Source of the DNA: Candidatus Omnitrophota bacterium
GTDB taxonomy: Bacteria > Omnitrophota > Omnitrophia > Omnitrophales > Aquincolibacteriaceae
Direction: 5' to 3'
Length of the DNA stretch: 43,833 nt
Assembly: GCA_016930235.1 (NCBI GenBank)
Contig: JAFGHI010000030.1
Span: forward strand, 1 to 43,833
In this document: positions 28,530 to 38,224 of the stretch, piece after piece
How the letters are laid out: the number at the start of each line of letters is the position of its first letter
Position numbering within the stretch: the first letter of the stretch is position 1
Notes under the pieces: model-generated
What the model saw: the letters and a program-made list of their open reading frames with translations, nothing else
Database searches by the model: none
What the model was told of the DNA's origin: nothing
Program-made: the position numbers and the translations under genes

Positions 28530-31500
28530 ATGTCAGAAATCAAAAGACAGCATAAAGATTTATTGACGGTTGCGGGAGTTCGTGCCTTTGTCAAGGATAT
28601 CTGCAAACAAGCCGTGCGGCCGGTCAATGTTTATCATTTAATGGTCAATTCGCAGTTTCAATTTAAACAGGCCCAGGCGGTTATCCCTTATCTGAAATCT
28701 CTGGGGATCGACACCCTTTATCTTTCACCTTTCTTTCAGGCTGTGCCGGGTTCTTTACATGGCTACAATTGCACCGACCCCAATCAAATCAATTCGGAGA
28801 TCGGAACCGTTGAGGAATTCTATCGGTTTTCGGAAACTTTGAAACAGCATGGGATGCATCTGGTGGCCGATGTGGTCCCCAACCATATGGGGATTTCGGG
28901 TAACGGGAACAGCTGGTGGCTGGACGTCCTCGAAAACGGCCCGAGTTCGGTGTATGCCCCTTTTTTTGATATCGACTGGGACCCGGAGAAAAAGGAATTA
29001 AAAGATAAGGTCCTGCTGCCGGTCTTGGGGGATCATTACGGCAAGATTCTCGAAGAGGGTGAAATACGGCTGGAATTTAATTCTAGAGAGTTCAAACTAC
29101 GGTATTGGGACCATTTGTTTCCCGTAGCGCCCGGGACGTATCCTCAGGTCCTGGAATACGGGACCCAGGAGCTTCAGGATTCGCTGGGGACTGAGGACAA
29201 GGATTATCTGGAATATTTAAGCGTGATCACGGCTTTCCGGAATCTTCCCGCCCGCACGACCCAGCATCCCGAAAAGATCGATGAACGCAACCGTGAAAAA
29301 GAGATCGCCAAGGACCGCCTGGAAAATCTCGTCAACAAATCAGAGGCGGTCCGCAATTTTCTGGAAGGCCGCGTCCGGCTCTTTAACGGCGAGAAAGGCC
29401 ATCCGAGAAGCTTTGATCTTCTGGATGAACTTGTCAATGTCCAGCCTTACCGGTTGGCCCACTGGCGCGTGGCCTCCGAGGAGATTAATTATCGCCGCTT
29501 CTTTGACATCAATGAATTGGCCGCTATCCGCATCGAGGATTCGCGAGTTTTTAATACCCATCATCGTTTGTTGTTTGAGCTTGTCCATGACGGGAAAATC
29601 CAAGGTTTAAGGATCGACCATCCCGACGGACTTTATGATCCCCCGGTCTACTTTCAGAAACTTCAGCGGACGTTTCTTTGGAAGGCTCTAGAAAAGGAAT
29701 ATGAACGAATTTATCAAAAAGAATTGCTTAAGGATTCCGAGGAAGCCAAGGTGCTCGATCACTACCTTGAACGCGTTCTTCATGAGAAGAAGATGCTTGA
29801 GGCCAAACCGCTTTATGTGGTGGCCGAGAAGATCCTAGACCGTAAAGAATCGCTTCCGAAGGACTGGAATATTCACGGGACGGTCGGATATGAATATTTG
29901 AATGCCTTGAACGGGGTCTTTGTGGACCGGGAGAATGCCCAAAAATTTCAGGAAATTTACGAGGAATTTTCGGGGCTCAAAATCGACTTTGATCAGCTTG
30001 TTTATGAAAAAAAGAAATTCTTTGCTCTTGTCCATATGTCGAGTGAAATCAATACGTTAGCGCACCGTCTTGATCAAATATCCGAGACGGACCGTCGTTA
30101 CCGTGACTTTACCCGTAATCACTTGGCGGTGGCGATTCGTGAAGTGATCGCCTGTTTTCCGGTTTACCGGACTTATATTTCACCGGATGTGACCCAGATT
30201 TCCGAACGCGATGAAAAGTATATTCATATCGCGATCGAAAAGGCCAAAAGGAAGACACCCGCGCTTTCGAATGCCCTTTATGATTTTTTAAGGGATGTCC
30301 TGATTCTCAAAATTGTCCCGGAGATGTTTTCCGATGAAGAAAGGATGTACCGCGATTTCGTTTTACGGTTCCAGCAGTTAACGGGGCCTGTGATGGCCAA
30401 AGGCCTGGAAGACACCTGTTTTTATATTTACAACCGTTTGATTTCCTTAAATGAAGTTGGCGGCGATCCGCTTCACTTTGGGATGTCCGCGGGGGATTTT
30501 CACCGACAAAATCAGGAAAGGCAGAGAAAATGGCCCGAGAGTTTTATCACATCTTCGACACATGATACGAAACGAAGCGAAGATGTCCGGATGCGGATCA
30601 ATGTCTTGAGTGAGATTCCGGAGGAGTGGAAGGCCACCTTGACGAAGTGGGCCGTTACGAACGAGAAGCACAAGACCAAGATTGGCGGGTCTCTGGAGCC
30701 CGACCGGAATGTAGAATATTTTATTTACCAGACGCTGGTGGGTGTGTGGCCGATCGAGGGTGTGTGTCCCGAAGCGGAAGAGGCCTTTAAGGAAAGGATC
30801 TGGATTTATATGGAGAAGGCCCTTCGGGAAGCCAAAGGGAAAACCAACTGGATTAATTCCAATACCGAATACGAAGAGGCCGTCAAAAAGTTTGTTTACG
30901 GGATCCTGGGGCGTGGGGAAGGGAATTTTTTTCTCGAGGTTTTCCTTCCATTCCAGCAGCGGATCTCGATGGCGGGGATGCTCGGTTTGTTATCCGCCCT
31001 GTGTTTAAAATTCGGTTCCCCGGGTGCGATTGATACTTTTCAGGGGACAGAGTCGTGGAATCTCCGCCTTGTCGATCCCGACAACCGGTATCCGGTGGAT
31101 TTTGGAGGTTGCGAGGCTAAACTCAATCAAATCTTGGCATCGATGAGTTCTTCTGCCTCTCGTGAGGAGGCATTAGGCGCGTTTCTATCCAAGTGGGAGG
31201 ATCATGGGATCAAACTCTGGTTGCTTCGTGAGGGTTTGGGACTTCGCCGCAAAATGGCGGAGCTTTTGATCGAAGGAGATTATCTTCCTCTGAAGATAAG
31301 CGGCAAAAAAGATAAACACATTGTGGCTTATCTTCGAAGGATGAAAGGGCAATGCGTCATTTTTGCCGCGATGCGGTTTTTTATGGAAGCTTTGACGGAA
31401 GGGGGCGCCTTGACGCCCCATCGCGAGTGGTGGCAGGATACGGTCCTTGTTTTGCCTCAGGATATTTCCGAAAATTGCCTGGAAGATTATTTATTGCAGA

Positions 31501-31613
31501 AAGAAATCCCGATTCATACGGAAGGGGATGAGAAGGTGATTCGGGCCGGAGAACTTTTTTCGAGGCTTCCTCTTTCCATTTTGACTCAAAACACATCCAA
31601 GGGGAATTCTTGA
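28530..31613 (+). CDS. treY: Malto-oligosyltrehalose synthase
   Basis: 1027 aa: 'LKSLGIDTLYLSPFFQAVPGSLHGYNCTDPNQINSEIG', 'LVADVVPNHMGI', 'GLRIDHPDGLYDP', 'FITSSTHDTKRSEDVRMRI'. RBS aaggag. Confidence 0.95.
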   Translation: MSEIKRQHKDLLTVAGVRAFVKDICKQAVRPVNVYHLMVNSQFQFKQAQAVIPYLKSLGIDTLYLSPFFQAVPGSLHGYNCTDPNQINSEIGTVEEFYRFSETLKQHGMHLVADVVPNHMGISGNGNSWWLDVLENGPSSVYAPFFDIDWDPEKKELKDKVLLPVLGDHYGKILEEGEIRLEFNSREFKLRYWDHLFPVAPGTYPQVLEYGTQELQDSLGTEDKDYLEYLSVITAFRNLPARTTQHPEKIDERNREKEIAKDRLENLVNKSEAVRNFLEGRVRLFNGEKGHPRSFDLLDELVNVQPYRLAHWRVASEEINYRRFFDINELAAIRIEDSRVFNTHHRLLFELVHDGKIQGLRIDHPDGLYDPPVYFQKLQRTFLWKALEKEYERIYQKELLKDSEEAKVLDHYLERVLHEKKMLEAKPLYVVAEKILDRKESLPKDWNIHGTVGYEYLNALNGVFVDRENAQKFQEIYEEFSGLKIDFDQLVYEKKKFFALVHMSSEINTLAHRLDQISETDRRYRDFTRNHLAVAIREVIACFPVYRTYISPDVTQISERDEKYIHIAIEKAKRKTPALSNALYDFLRDVLILKIVPEMFSDEERMYRDFVLRFQQLTGPVMAKGLEDTCFYIYNRLISLNEVGGDPLHFGMSAGDFHRQNQERQRKWPESFITSSTHDTKRSEDVRMRINVLSEIPEEWKATLTKWAVTNEKHKTKIGGSLEPDRNVEYFIYQTLVGVWPIEGVCPEAEEAFKERIWIYMEKALREAKGKTNWINSNTEYEEAVKKFVYGILGRGEGNFFLEVFLPFQQRISMAGMLGLLSALCLKFGSPGAIDTFQGTESWNLRLVDPDNRYPVDFGGCEAKLNQILASMSSSASREEALGAFLSKWEDHGIKLWLLREGLGLRRKMAELLIEGDYLPLKISGKKDKHIVAYLRRMKGQCVIFAAMRFFMEALTEGGALTPHREWWQDTVLVLPQDISENCLEDYLLQKEIPIHTEGDEKVIRAGELFSRLPLSILTQNTSKGNS

Positions 31614-33466
31614 CCGTGCTGACGAAGGGAAAGACCTGGAAACTTGAGCTTGGAGCACATGTCCTGGCGTCCGAGAGGACACGATTCCGTGTCTGGGCGC
31701 CGCGCTGCCAGCATGTGGATTTAAAGATTTTATGCGGTCCGTCCGCAAAAATGATTCCGATGCAGCGTGAAAAAGACGGTTATTACTTTGTTGAGACAGG
31801 TGAGGCCCCTGCCGGCACCCGTTATCTTTATATCCTCGATCACGAGAAAGAGCGCCCGGACCCCATTTCCCGGTATCAGCCTGAGACGGTACACGGTCCT
31901 TCTCAGGTAATGGACCCGAATCGCTACGGCTGGCACGACTCCAAATGGAAAGGAATTCCGCATAAGGAATTGGTTTTTTATGAGCTGCATGTCGGGACTT
32001 TTACGCGCGAAGGGACCTTTGAAGCCGTGATTTCAAAACTTCCGTATCTCAAGAAACTGGGTGTGACGTGTGTGGAGATCATGCCGGTGGCCCAGTTCCC
32101 CGGCAAAAGGAATTGGGGCTATGACGGTGTCGGCCTTTATGCCGTCCAGAATAGTTACGGCGGCCCCGACGGATTGAAAAAATTGGTGGATGCTTGTCAC
32201 TGCCAGGGTTTGGCTTTTTGTCTGGATGTGGTCTATAACCACCTGGGACCGGAAGGTAATTATCTGCGTGATTTCGGGCCTTATTTTAGCGAGCGTTATA
32301 AAACCCCTTGGGGGGAGGCCATTAATTATGACGGCGAGGCAAGCGAACATGTCCGGCGTTATATCGTCGAGAACGCTCTTTACTGGGTGAGCGAATTTCA
32401 TGTGGATGCGCTAAGATTGGATGCGATTCACGGGATTTATGATTTTGGGACGCGGCATATTCTGGAGGAGATCGGAGACTGCGTTCACGAAGAAGCCCAG
32501 AGGTTGGGCCGTCCTCTTTATATTATTCCAGAAAGTGATCTGAATGAATCCCGAATTATTCGTTCCAAGGCAGGCGGGGGATTCGGACTGGATGCCCAGT
32601 GGAGCGATGACTTTCATCATTCGGTCCATACGATTTTAACCGGCGAAGAAATGGGATATTACCGGGATTTTTCGGGCCTTGCGGATCTGGCGAAATCGAT
32701 CGAAGAGGGGTTTGTCTATGACGGAAGGTATTCCAATTTTCGCGGAAAACCGCACGGGGATTCGACCAAGGATCTTGCGGGTGAAAAATTTGTTGTCTGT
32801 ATCCAAAATCATGACCAGGTCGGTAACCGCGCGTGGGGGGATCGGTTTGGGACCCTCCTTTCGTTGGAGGCCCAGAAGCTGGCAGGGGTCATGCTTCTCA
32901 TGTCGCCGTATCTTCCTCTGATTTGGATGGGGCAGGAATACGGCGAGAAGGCCCCGTTCCAGTATTTTGTCGATCACGGGGATCCCGGACTGGTCGAGGC
33001 TGTTCGAAAGGGGAGGAAAGCGGAATTTGTTTCCTTCGGGTGGAATGAGATTCCGGACCCGAAGGATCCCTCGACGTTTGAACGGTCGCGTCTGGATTGG
33101 AAGAAGATTCGTAAAAAGCCGCATGTTTTTCATTGGAGGCTTTATCGTGACCTTCTTTGTTTAAGGAAATCCTGGGGAATGCTTGAGGAAATCAAAAAGG
33201 AGAAGACGAAAGTCCGTTTTTCCGAAAAGGAAAAATGGTTGAGTGTGGAATACACGACTTCCCATGGTGCCAGGAAGGGTATCCTTTATTCCTTTTTGGA
33301 TCTTGAGCGGACAATCCCACTTCCTTTTTCGAAGAACCGGTTTGTCGAGATTCTGAATACCGAAGCCAAAAAATACGGCGGTTCGGTGAGCCGCCTCAGA
33401 AACAAAGTCCATCGCAAGCAGATCCTGCTCCGGCATTTTCAAGCTATCGCCGGGCAGATCCGCTAG
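31610..33466 (+). CDS. treZ: Malto-oligosyltrehalose trehalohydrolase
   Basis: 618 aa: 'FYELHVGTFTREGTFEAVISKLPYLKKLGVTCVEIMPVAQFPGKRNWGYDGVGLYAVQNSYGG', 'LDVVYNHLGPEGNYL', 'VDALRLDAIHGI'. TTG start overlaps the treY stop (TTGA). Confidence 0.93.
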   Translation: MTVLTKGKTWKLELGAHVLASERTRFRVWAPRCQHVDLKILCGPSAKMIPMQREKDGYYFVETGEAPAGTRYLYILDHEKERPDPISRYQPETVHGPSQVMDPNRYGWHDSKWKGIPHKELVFYELHVGTFTREGTFEAVISKLPYLKKLGVTCVEIMPVAQFPGKRNWGYDGVGLYAVQNSYGGPDGLKKLVDACHCQGLAFCLDVVYNHLGPEGNYLRDFGPYFSERYKTPWGEAINYDGEASEHVRRYIVENALYWVSEFHVDALRLDAIHGIYDFGTRHILEEIGDCVHEEAQRLGRPLYIIPESDLNESRIIRSKAGGGFGLDAQWSDDFHHSVHTILTGEEMGYYRDFSGLADLAKSIEEGFVYDGRYSNFRGKPHGDSTKDLAGEKFVVCIQNHDQVGNRAWGDRFGTLLSLEAQKLAGVMLLMSPYLPLIWMGQEYGEKAPFQYFVDHGDPGLVEAVRKGRKAEFVSFGWNEIPDPKDPSTFERSRLDWKKIRKKPHVFHWRLYRDLLCLRKSWGMLEEIKKEKTKVRFSEKEKWLSVEYTTSHGARKGILYSFLDLERTIPLPFSKNRFVEILNTEAKKYGGSVSRLRNKVHRKQILLRHFQAIAGQIR

Positions 33467-33487
33467 ACCCCTAGCACTTGTCCTCCC

Positions 33488-33577
33488 ACCGCTTCGCCCA
33501 CCGCGTAGGTGGCCTTTTCGTACAAACCTAACGTTAGGAATGATTGAAAAGGCCACCTACGCGGTGGGCGAAGCGGT
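33488..33577. repeat. Long palindromic element, best-preserved copy
   Basis: Perfect 32-bp arms 33488-33519 / 33546-33577. The loop contains the palindrome cctaacgttagg. Confidence 0.95.
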
Positions 33578-33664
33578 TGCGATGGGTGTGGCGGTCACTT
33601 ATAATGAACCTGCTCACCTCGATGGTGATCTCTTCGAATATTTCTAGCCGTAGCGACTTACCGG

Positions 33665-34384
33665 ATGGAAAGAAAAAATCAAAATGGGATCAAGACCTGG
33701 CCGATCTCTGATCATCCAAGGGAAAAGGCGTGCCGCTTTGGTGTGGAAAAACTTTCGGATGCCGAACTCTTGGCTGTCATTCTCCGTCAGGGTATTCGGG
33801 GGAAAGATGCAGTCGTTTTATCGCGTGAACTCCTGACTCAGTTCGGAGGTTTACGGAAATTACTGGCAAGCGATTGGCCGAGTCTGGAAAGGATAAGAGG
33901 TCTCGGGCCCGCCAAAATCACGGCTCTTCTGGCGGTCAATGAACTCGCACGCCGCCAATTGAAGGAAAAGATCTTCAACTGTCAGGTGATCCGCGATCCT
34001 GAAACGGTTGTTGAGTTTCTTTATGCTTCCTTTCAAGGGAAAGTGCGCGAGATCTTCAAATGTCTTTTTCTTGACCGCGCCAATCGCCTTATCGAAGAAC
34101 GGGATCTCTTTCAGGGGACTGTCGATCAATCGGTTGTGCATCCCCGCGAAGTGGTGAAGGCCGCGCTCGACTGCCACGCGACAAGTGTGATCCTGGTTCA
34201 TAATCATCCTTCAGGCCGTGTCGAACCGAGCGTTGAAGATAAAGAAGTGACCCGCAAACTCCAACTGGCTTGTCAGACCGTATCCGTCGAGATCCTGGAC
34301 CACTTGATCATTGGTGAGGGACAGTATTTCAGCTTTCGCGAGCATCAGCTTTTAGGCTGCGAGCGGATCAGCCAAAGGGGATAA
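33665..34384 (+). CDS. radC: RadC-family JAB-domain protein
   Basis: 239 aa: 'DHPREKACRFGVEKLSDAELLAVILRQG', 'VILVHNHPSGRVEPSVEDKEVTRKL', 'LDHLIIGEGQYFSFRE'. Confidence 0.95.
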   Translation: MERKNQNGIKTWPISDHPREKACRFGVEKLSDAELLAVILRQGIRGKDAVVLSRELLTQFGGLRKLLASDWPSLERIRGLGPAKITALLAVNELARRQLKEKIFNCQVIRDPETVVEFLYASFQGKVREIFKCLFLDRANRLIEERDLFQGTVDQSVVHPREVVKAALDCHATSVILVHNHPSGRVEPSVEDKEVTRKLQLACQTVSVEILDHLIIGEGQYFSFREHQLLGCERISQRG

Positions 34385-34426
34385 AAATTCCGAAGAGAAC
34401 AGAAGAGATGGGCTTAACGGACTAAC

Positions 34427-34587
34427 GTGAAGCGTGAAGAGTGAAAAGTAAAGAGTCGGATATATTCGGTGTGTCGAAAATCGTCCAGGGCGGGAGGCTT
34501 TAAATAAATTTCAAAATTTATTATGCGGCTTGGCAATTTTTGTTTCCGGTTTGTTAGGTATTTTACCCTTCACCCTTCACATTTCAC
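34427..34587. repeat. 26-nt imperfect inverted repeat enclosing an AT-rich hairpin
   Basis: gtgaagcgtgaagagtgaaaagtaaa vs the reverse complement of tttacccttcacccttcacatttcac (5 mismatches). Inner aataaattt-ca-aaatttatt at 34503-34522. Confidence 0.7.
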
Positions 34588-34724
34588 AACTGCACAAATG
34601 CCTTTTGCCTTCCTTCTTTGCCTCTTGGCCTCTTTCTTCCTGCCTCTTCAAGCATCTTGTCTTTCGTCCTCAGGCTTTATTTGGTATCCTATATTTGGAA
34701 ACTTTCCTAGGGAGGGCGAAAACG

Positions 34725-35273
34725 ATGAAAACAGCAATGATTCCTATTGCGGACGGATTTGAAGAGATTGAAACAATGACCATCGTCGATGTTTTAAGGA
34801 GAGCCGGCCTGAAAGTCGTGCTTGCCGGCATTAAGCCAGGTCCTTTGACAGGGGCCCGAAGGGTTCAGGTGGTTCCTGATGTTGCCTTGGCGGATGTTCA
34901 AGAAGATGATTATGATGCCGTGATTTTACCCGGCGGCCAGCCGGGTGTCGACAATCTCAGGAAAGATGAGCGGGTTCTTAAGCTCCTCAAGAGAATGAAA
35001 AGTGAAAAGAAACTTATCGGTGCCATTTGTGCTGCGCCGCTTATTTTGCGCGATGCCGGTCTTATCGAGGGGGTTCGTCTTACGAGTTATCCGGGCCTTG
35101 AAAAGGATCTCCCTGGCAGTCAATATTCCAAAGACCGTGTTGTTTTGGACGGATCCATTCTCACAAGCCGTGCACCCGGTACCGCAATGGAATTTGCGAT
35201 CAAGCTTGTTGAAATCTTGGTGGGAAAATCCGTGCGGGACAATCTTACCGAAATTATGGTCGTCAAAAGTTGA
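34725..35273 (+). CDS. DJ-1/PfpI family protein
   Basis: 'MKTAMIPIADGFEEIETMTIVDVLRRAGLKVVLAGI...VILPGGQPGVDNL...LIGAICAAPLILRDAGLIEG'. Start moved to ATG 34725 behind gggaggg. Confidence 0.93.
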   Translation: MKTAMIPIADGFEEIETMTIVDVLRRAGLKVVLAGIKPGPLTGARRVQVVPDVALADVQEDDYDAVILPGGQPGVDNLRKDERVLKLLKRMKSEKKLIGAICAAPLILRDAGLIEGVRLTSYPGLEKDLPGSQYSKDRVVLDGSILTSRAPGTAMEFAIKLVEILVGKSVRDNLTEIMVVKS

Positions 35274-35289
35274 CGGATAGATTTAAAAG

Positions 35290-37242
35290 CTAAACCCTGA
35301 GCTGCCGTTCGGCATCCACCACATCCCGATTGATCAACTCTCGGGCATGAATCGCCCGCGTGCGAAGAACCTCAGAAGTGTGCGGGGCCCCTACCAGTTC
35401 GCGTAAAAGCTGGATCACCATCCGAAAATACCGGACAAGCTCTCCTTCATCCGTGGACGTCAACTCAAACAATTTGTCAAAGGAGTCCCCGCGTGTCCAG
35501 GCCTCCACGGCTTGGGCCAAATTGAAATGAGGGGGTTTGGTGGTGGGGCGGATCTTGAATTTGTTTTCGTAACGATGAATGTTCCGGAAAAAATGTTCGG
35601 ACCGTTTACGTAATTTCTCATGACGCGGGCCTAAATGAGGCGGCCGGTCGCCCCGTCGCGGCTCAAAGATCATGGCGCATAAAAGGACATTGAGTTCGGC
35701 CTCACTTAATGCTTCCAGCATCCCTTCCTCCTGCATTTCTGAAAGGAGGAGCTCGTACCCGAAGAGGGAAGCTGCAAATTCACCTTTATGCGTCAGTCCT
35801 TGGGGCGTGAGGTAGCCCATCGCTTCCAAAAGTTCCAGCTTGCGTTTAAGCAGATGATATCCTTCCTCGCGTTTCTTACGGTTAGATTGAAACGAATGAA
35901 AGGACTGCGGGTAGATTTCGAGAAGCTCCCGTCCGAAATCCCGGTAAAGATTAAGCAGTGTTGCATACGTCGTATTGAATTGGCTCCGAATAGGTTCGGG
36001 TTTTCCGAAGATAATGCGTTCAACCTCATAATAAGGAATGTCCGGCGGAAAAATTCGGGAATAAACGAATCCGCGATCGTCCATCCCACGCCGTCCGGCA
36101 CGCCCGGCCATCTGATAAAAGTCACGGGTCGTTAAGTGGCGGAAACCTGTTCCATAAAATTTTTCCAGTTCGTCAAAAATGACCGTTTTGGCCGGCATGT
36201 TGATCCCCAGGGCGAAGGTCTCGGTGGTGAAAATTACTTTGATCAGCCGGCTGGTAAAAAGCTGTTCGATCACCTCCTTTAAGGAAGGCAACATCCCGGC
36301 GTGGTGAAAAGCAATCCCCAGTTGAATGAGAGGTCGCATCGAAACAGCGGATCGCTCTGTTGTCAGGTCGTAGCGTTCAAGCAGGGAATCAAAAAGGCCC
36401 GTTACGGTTTTCCGTTCTTCTTCGGTCAAAAAGTCGAAGTGGTACGAAAGGATTTCGTAGGCAAGGTCTTCGGCGCGTTTACGGCCGAAGACAAAGTAAA
36501 TCAGGGGAAGACGGTTTTTTTCGACGAGTTCTTTGATCAAGGGGTCGAGGCGGTTACGTTTTGCCCGAAGCGGAACAAAACCGCGGCGTCTTTCTCTCAT
36601 ATTGAGACGCCACTTTTCGCGGTTGAGGTAGCCCTCCCGCCTGAGGGCCCTCATGTTGTCAAAAGTACGGCCCTGGCATTGAAAAAGAAAACTTAAAGGG
36701 ACCGGACGATGCTCTTCCCGAATGACGGTGACCTGGCGGTTCTCAAGTGTGCGGATCCAGTCTGCAAGCTGGTCAACATTGGGGACGGTGGCGCTCAGGG
36801 CAAGGATCCGGATCTGGGGAGGGGTAAAAAGGAGGGCCTCTTCCCAGACCGTTCCGCGTTCGATGTCGTCTAAGTAATGGATTTCATCGAAGATGACCCA
36901 GCCTAATTTGTCGATACGCGGGCGGCTTTCAAAAAGGGAGTTTCGGTAAATCTCGGTGGTCATAATCAGGATGGGGGCCTCGGTATTGATGGCGACATCC
37001 CCGGTCAGGATGCCGACCTTCTCTTCGCCGAACCGGGCCCGGAAGTCCCGGTACTTCTGATTGCTTAATGCCTTGATCGGCGCGGTATAAGCCACCTGTT
37101 CATTTTTGGACAGGGCTTTTTCGATGGCGGCTTCCGCAATTAATGTTTTACCTGCGCCCGTCGGTGCCGATATTAAGACAGAATGTTCTTTTTCGATTTC
37201 GGCAATGGCTTCTTTTTGGAAGGGATCTAATTCAATAGGCAT
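35290..37242 (-). CDS. Ski2/Mtr4-like SF2 helicase
   Basis: 650 aa: 'VLISAPTGAGKTLIAEAAI', 'VIFDEIHYLDDIERGTVWEEALL', 'LALSATVPN', 'FTTETFALGINMPAKTVIFDELEKF', 'DFYQMAGRAGRRGMDDRG'. Confidence 0.93.
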   Translation of the reverse strand: MPIELDPFQKEAIAEIEKEHSVLISAPTGAGKTLIAEAAIEKALSKNEQVAYTAPIKALSNQKYRDFRARFGEEKVGILTGDVAINTEAPILIMTTEIYRNSLFESRPRIDKLGWVIFDEIHYLDDIERGTVWEEALLFTPPQIRILALSATVPNVDQLADWIRTLENRQVTVIREEHRPVPLSFLFQCQGRTFDNMRALRREGYLNREKWRLNMRERRRGFVPLRAKRNRLDPLIKELVEKNRLPLIYFVFGRKRAEDLAYEILSYHFDFLTEEERKTVTGLFDSLLERYDLTTERSAVSMRPLIQLGIAFHHAGMLPSLKEVIEQLFTSRLIKVIFTTETFALGINMPAKTVIFDELEKFYGTGFRHLTTRDFYQMAGRAGRRGMDDRGFVYSRIFPPDIPYYEVERIIFGKPEPIRSQFNTTYATLLNLYRDFGRELLEIYPQSFHSFQSNRKKREEGYHLLKRKLELLEAMGYLTPQGLTHKGEFAASLFGYELLLSEMQEEGMLEALSEAELNVLLCAMIFEPRRGDRPPHLGPRHEKLRKRSEHFFRNIHRYENKFKIRPTTKPPHFNLAQAVEAWTRGDSFDKLFELTSTDEGELVRYFRMVIQLLRELVGAPHTSEVLRTRAIHARELINRDVVDAERQLRV

Positions 37243-37307
37243 AGGAGATTATTTTCGATATTATAAGGGATGTCAAAGACTAAATCCAAAAAGGGAGAGA
37301 AATAATC

Positions 37308-37835
37308 ATGAGTGAACGCGAAGTGCTTTATGAAGGAAAATACCAGCGCCTGGTCCGGCAGGACGGCTGGGAGTTTATCGAACGGGTCAATTGCACTGAT
37401 ATTGTTGTCATTTTGGCGGTGACGGAAGAAAAAAAGATCCTCTTCGTCGAACAGTACCGTGTTCCTGTCCAGAATCATGTGATTGAATTTCCTGCAGGGT
37501 TGGTGGGTGACGAAGAACGCTATCGAGGGGAAGAACTCACGACTGCGGCCAAACGCGAGTTACTAGAAGAAACCGGTTACGAAGCCGAGCAAATGGTCCT
37601 CCTGACAAAAGGACCCATTTCGTCGGCTTCGATCGCGATCCTGATGTCTGTTTATCAAGCCAAGGGCCTCAAAAAGGTCGGGCCCGGGGGCGGGGACGAA
37701 CTGGAATCCATCATCGTCCACGAAGTCGATATCGACTTGGCAGAAATGTGGCTCCGCAACAGGCAGAAAGAAGGTTGTCTTGTCGATCCCAAGGTTTATG
37801 CCGGTCTTTATTTCCTCCAAAAGATGGAGTCTTGA
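37308..37835 (+). CDS. NUDIX hydrolase (ADP-ribose pyrophosphatase-like)
   Basis: 'VEQYRVPVQNHVIEFPAGLVGDEERYRGEELTTAAKRELLEETGYEA' Nudix box. Confidence 0.9.
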   Translation: MSEREVLYEGKYQRLVRQDGWEFIERVNCTDIVVILAVTEEKKILFVEQYRVPVQNHVIEFPAGLVGDEERYRGEELTTAAKRELLEETGYEAEQMVLLTKGPISSASIAILMSVYQAKGLKKVGPGGGDELESIIVHEVDIDLAEMWLRNRQKEGCLVDPKVYAGLYFLQKMES

Positions 37836-37846
37836 TTCACCCAGCG

Positions 37847-38224
37847 ATGAACGAAAAAGATTTGTCCCGGAAGAATCCTACCGATTTTGAATGTCTCCGC
37901 TGTCATGCCTGCTGCCTTCAGCCGGGGTTTGTTTATTTAAAGAAAGGGGAGGAAGAAACGATGGCAGCACATTTGGGACTTGATCCTTTTGATTTTGTGA
38001 ACCGCTATTGTGAGCTCGAGGACCGGCAGAAGTTAGTCCTCAAGAAACATCCGGATGAACGTTGTATCTTTCTTCAAAAAGGGGGTTGCCAAGTCCATGA
38101 GGCGAAACCCAAGCAATGTCGGGATTTTCCTAAAAACTGGAAGACCGAGAAAAGTTTAGATTATTGTGAAGGAATGAAAAAACGGCGTTCCGCTAAAAAG
38201 GAGCCATCGTCTTTCGATGATTGA
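37847..38224 (+). CDS. YkgJ-like Cys-cluster protein
   Basis: 'CLRCHACCLQPGFVYL...ERCIFLQKGGCQVHEAKPKQCRDFPKNW'. Start ATG 37847, trimmed from the track. Confidence 0.82.
   Translation: MNEKDLSRKNPTDFECLRCHACCLQPGFVYLKKGEEETMAAHLGLDPFDFVNRYCELEDRQKLVLKKHPDERCIFLQKGGCQVHEAKPKQCRDFPKNWKTEKSLDYCEGMKKRRSAKKEPSSFDD

Noticed and set aside
31610-33466. Glycogen branching enzyme (GlgB)
   Set aside because: 'YELHVGTFTREGTF', 'NWGYDGV' and pairing with TreY fit TreZ better.
33665-34384. radC as a mobile-element or anti-defence marker
   Set aside because: No accessory or mobile genes nearby; an ordinary chromosomal RadC is the simpler reading.
34530-34724. 65-aa N-terminal extension of the DJ-1 protein
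   Set aside because: It translates the pyrimidine-rich tract. The family N-terminus and an RBS match ATG 34725.
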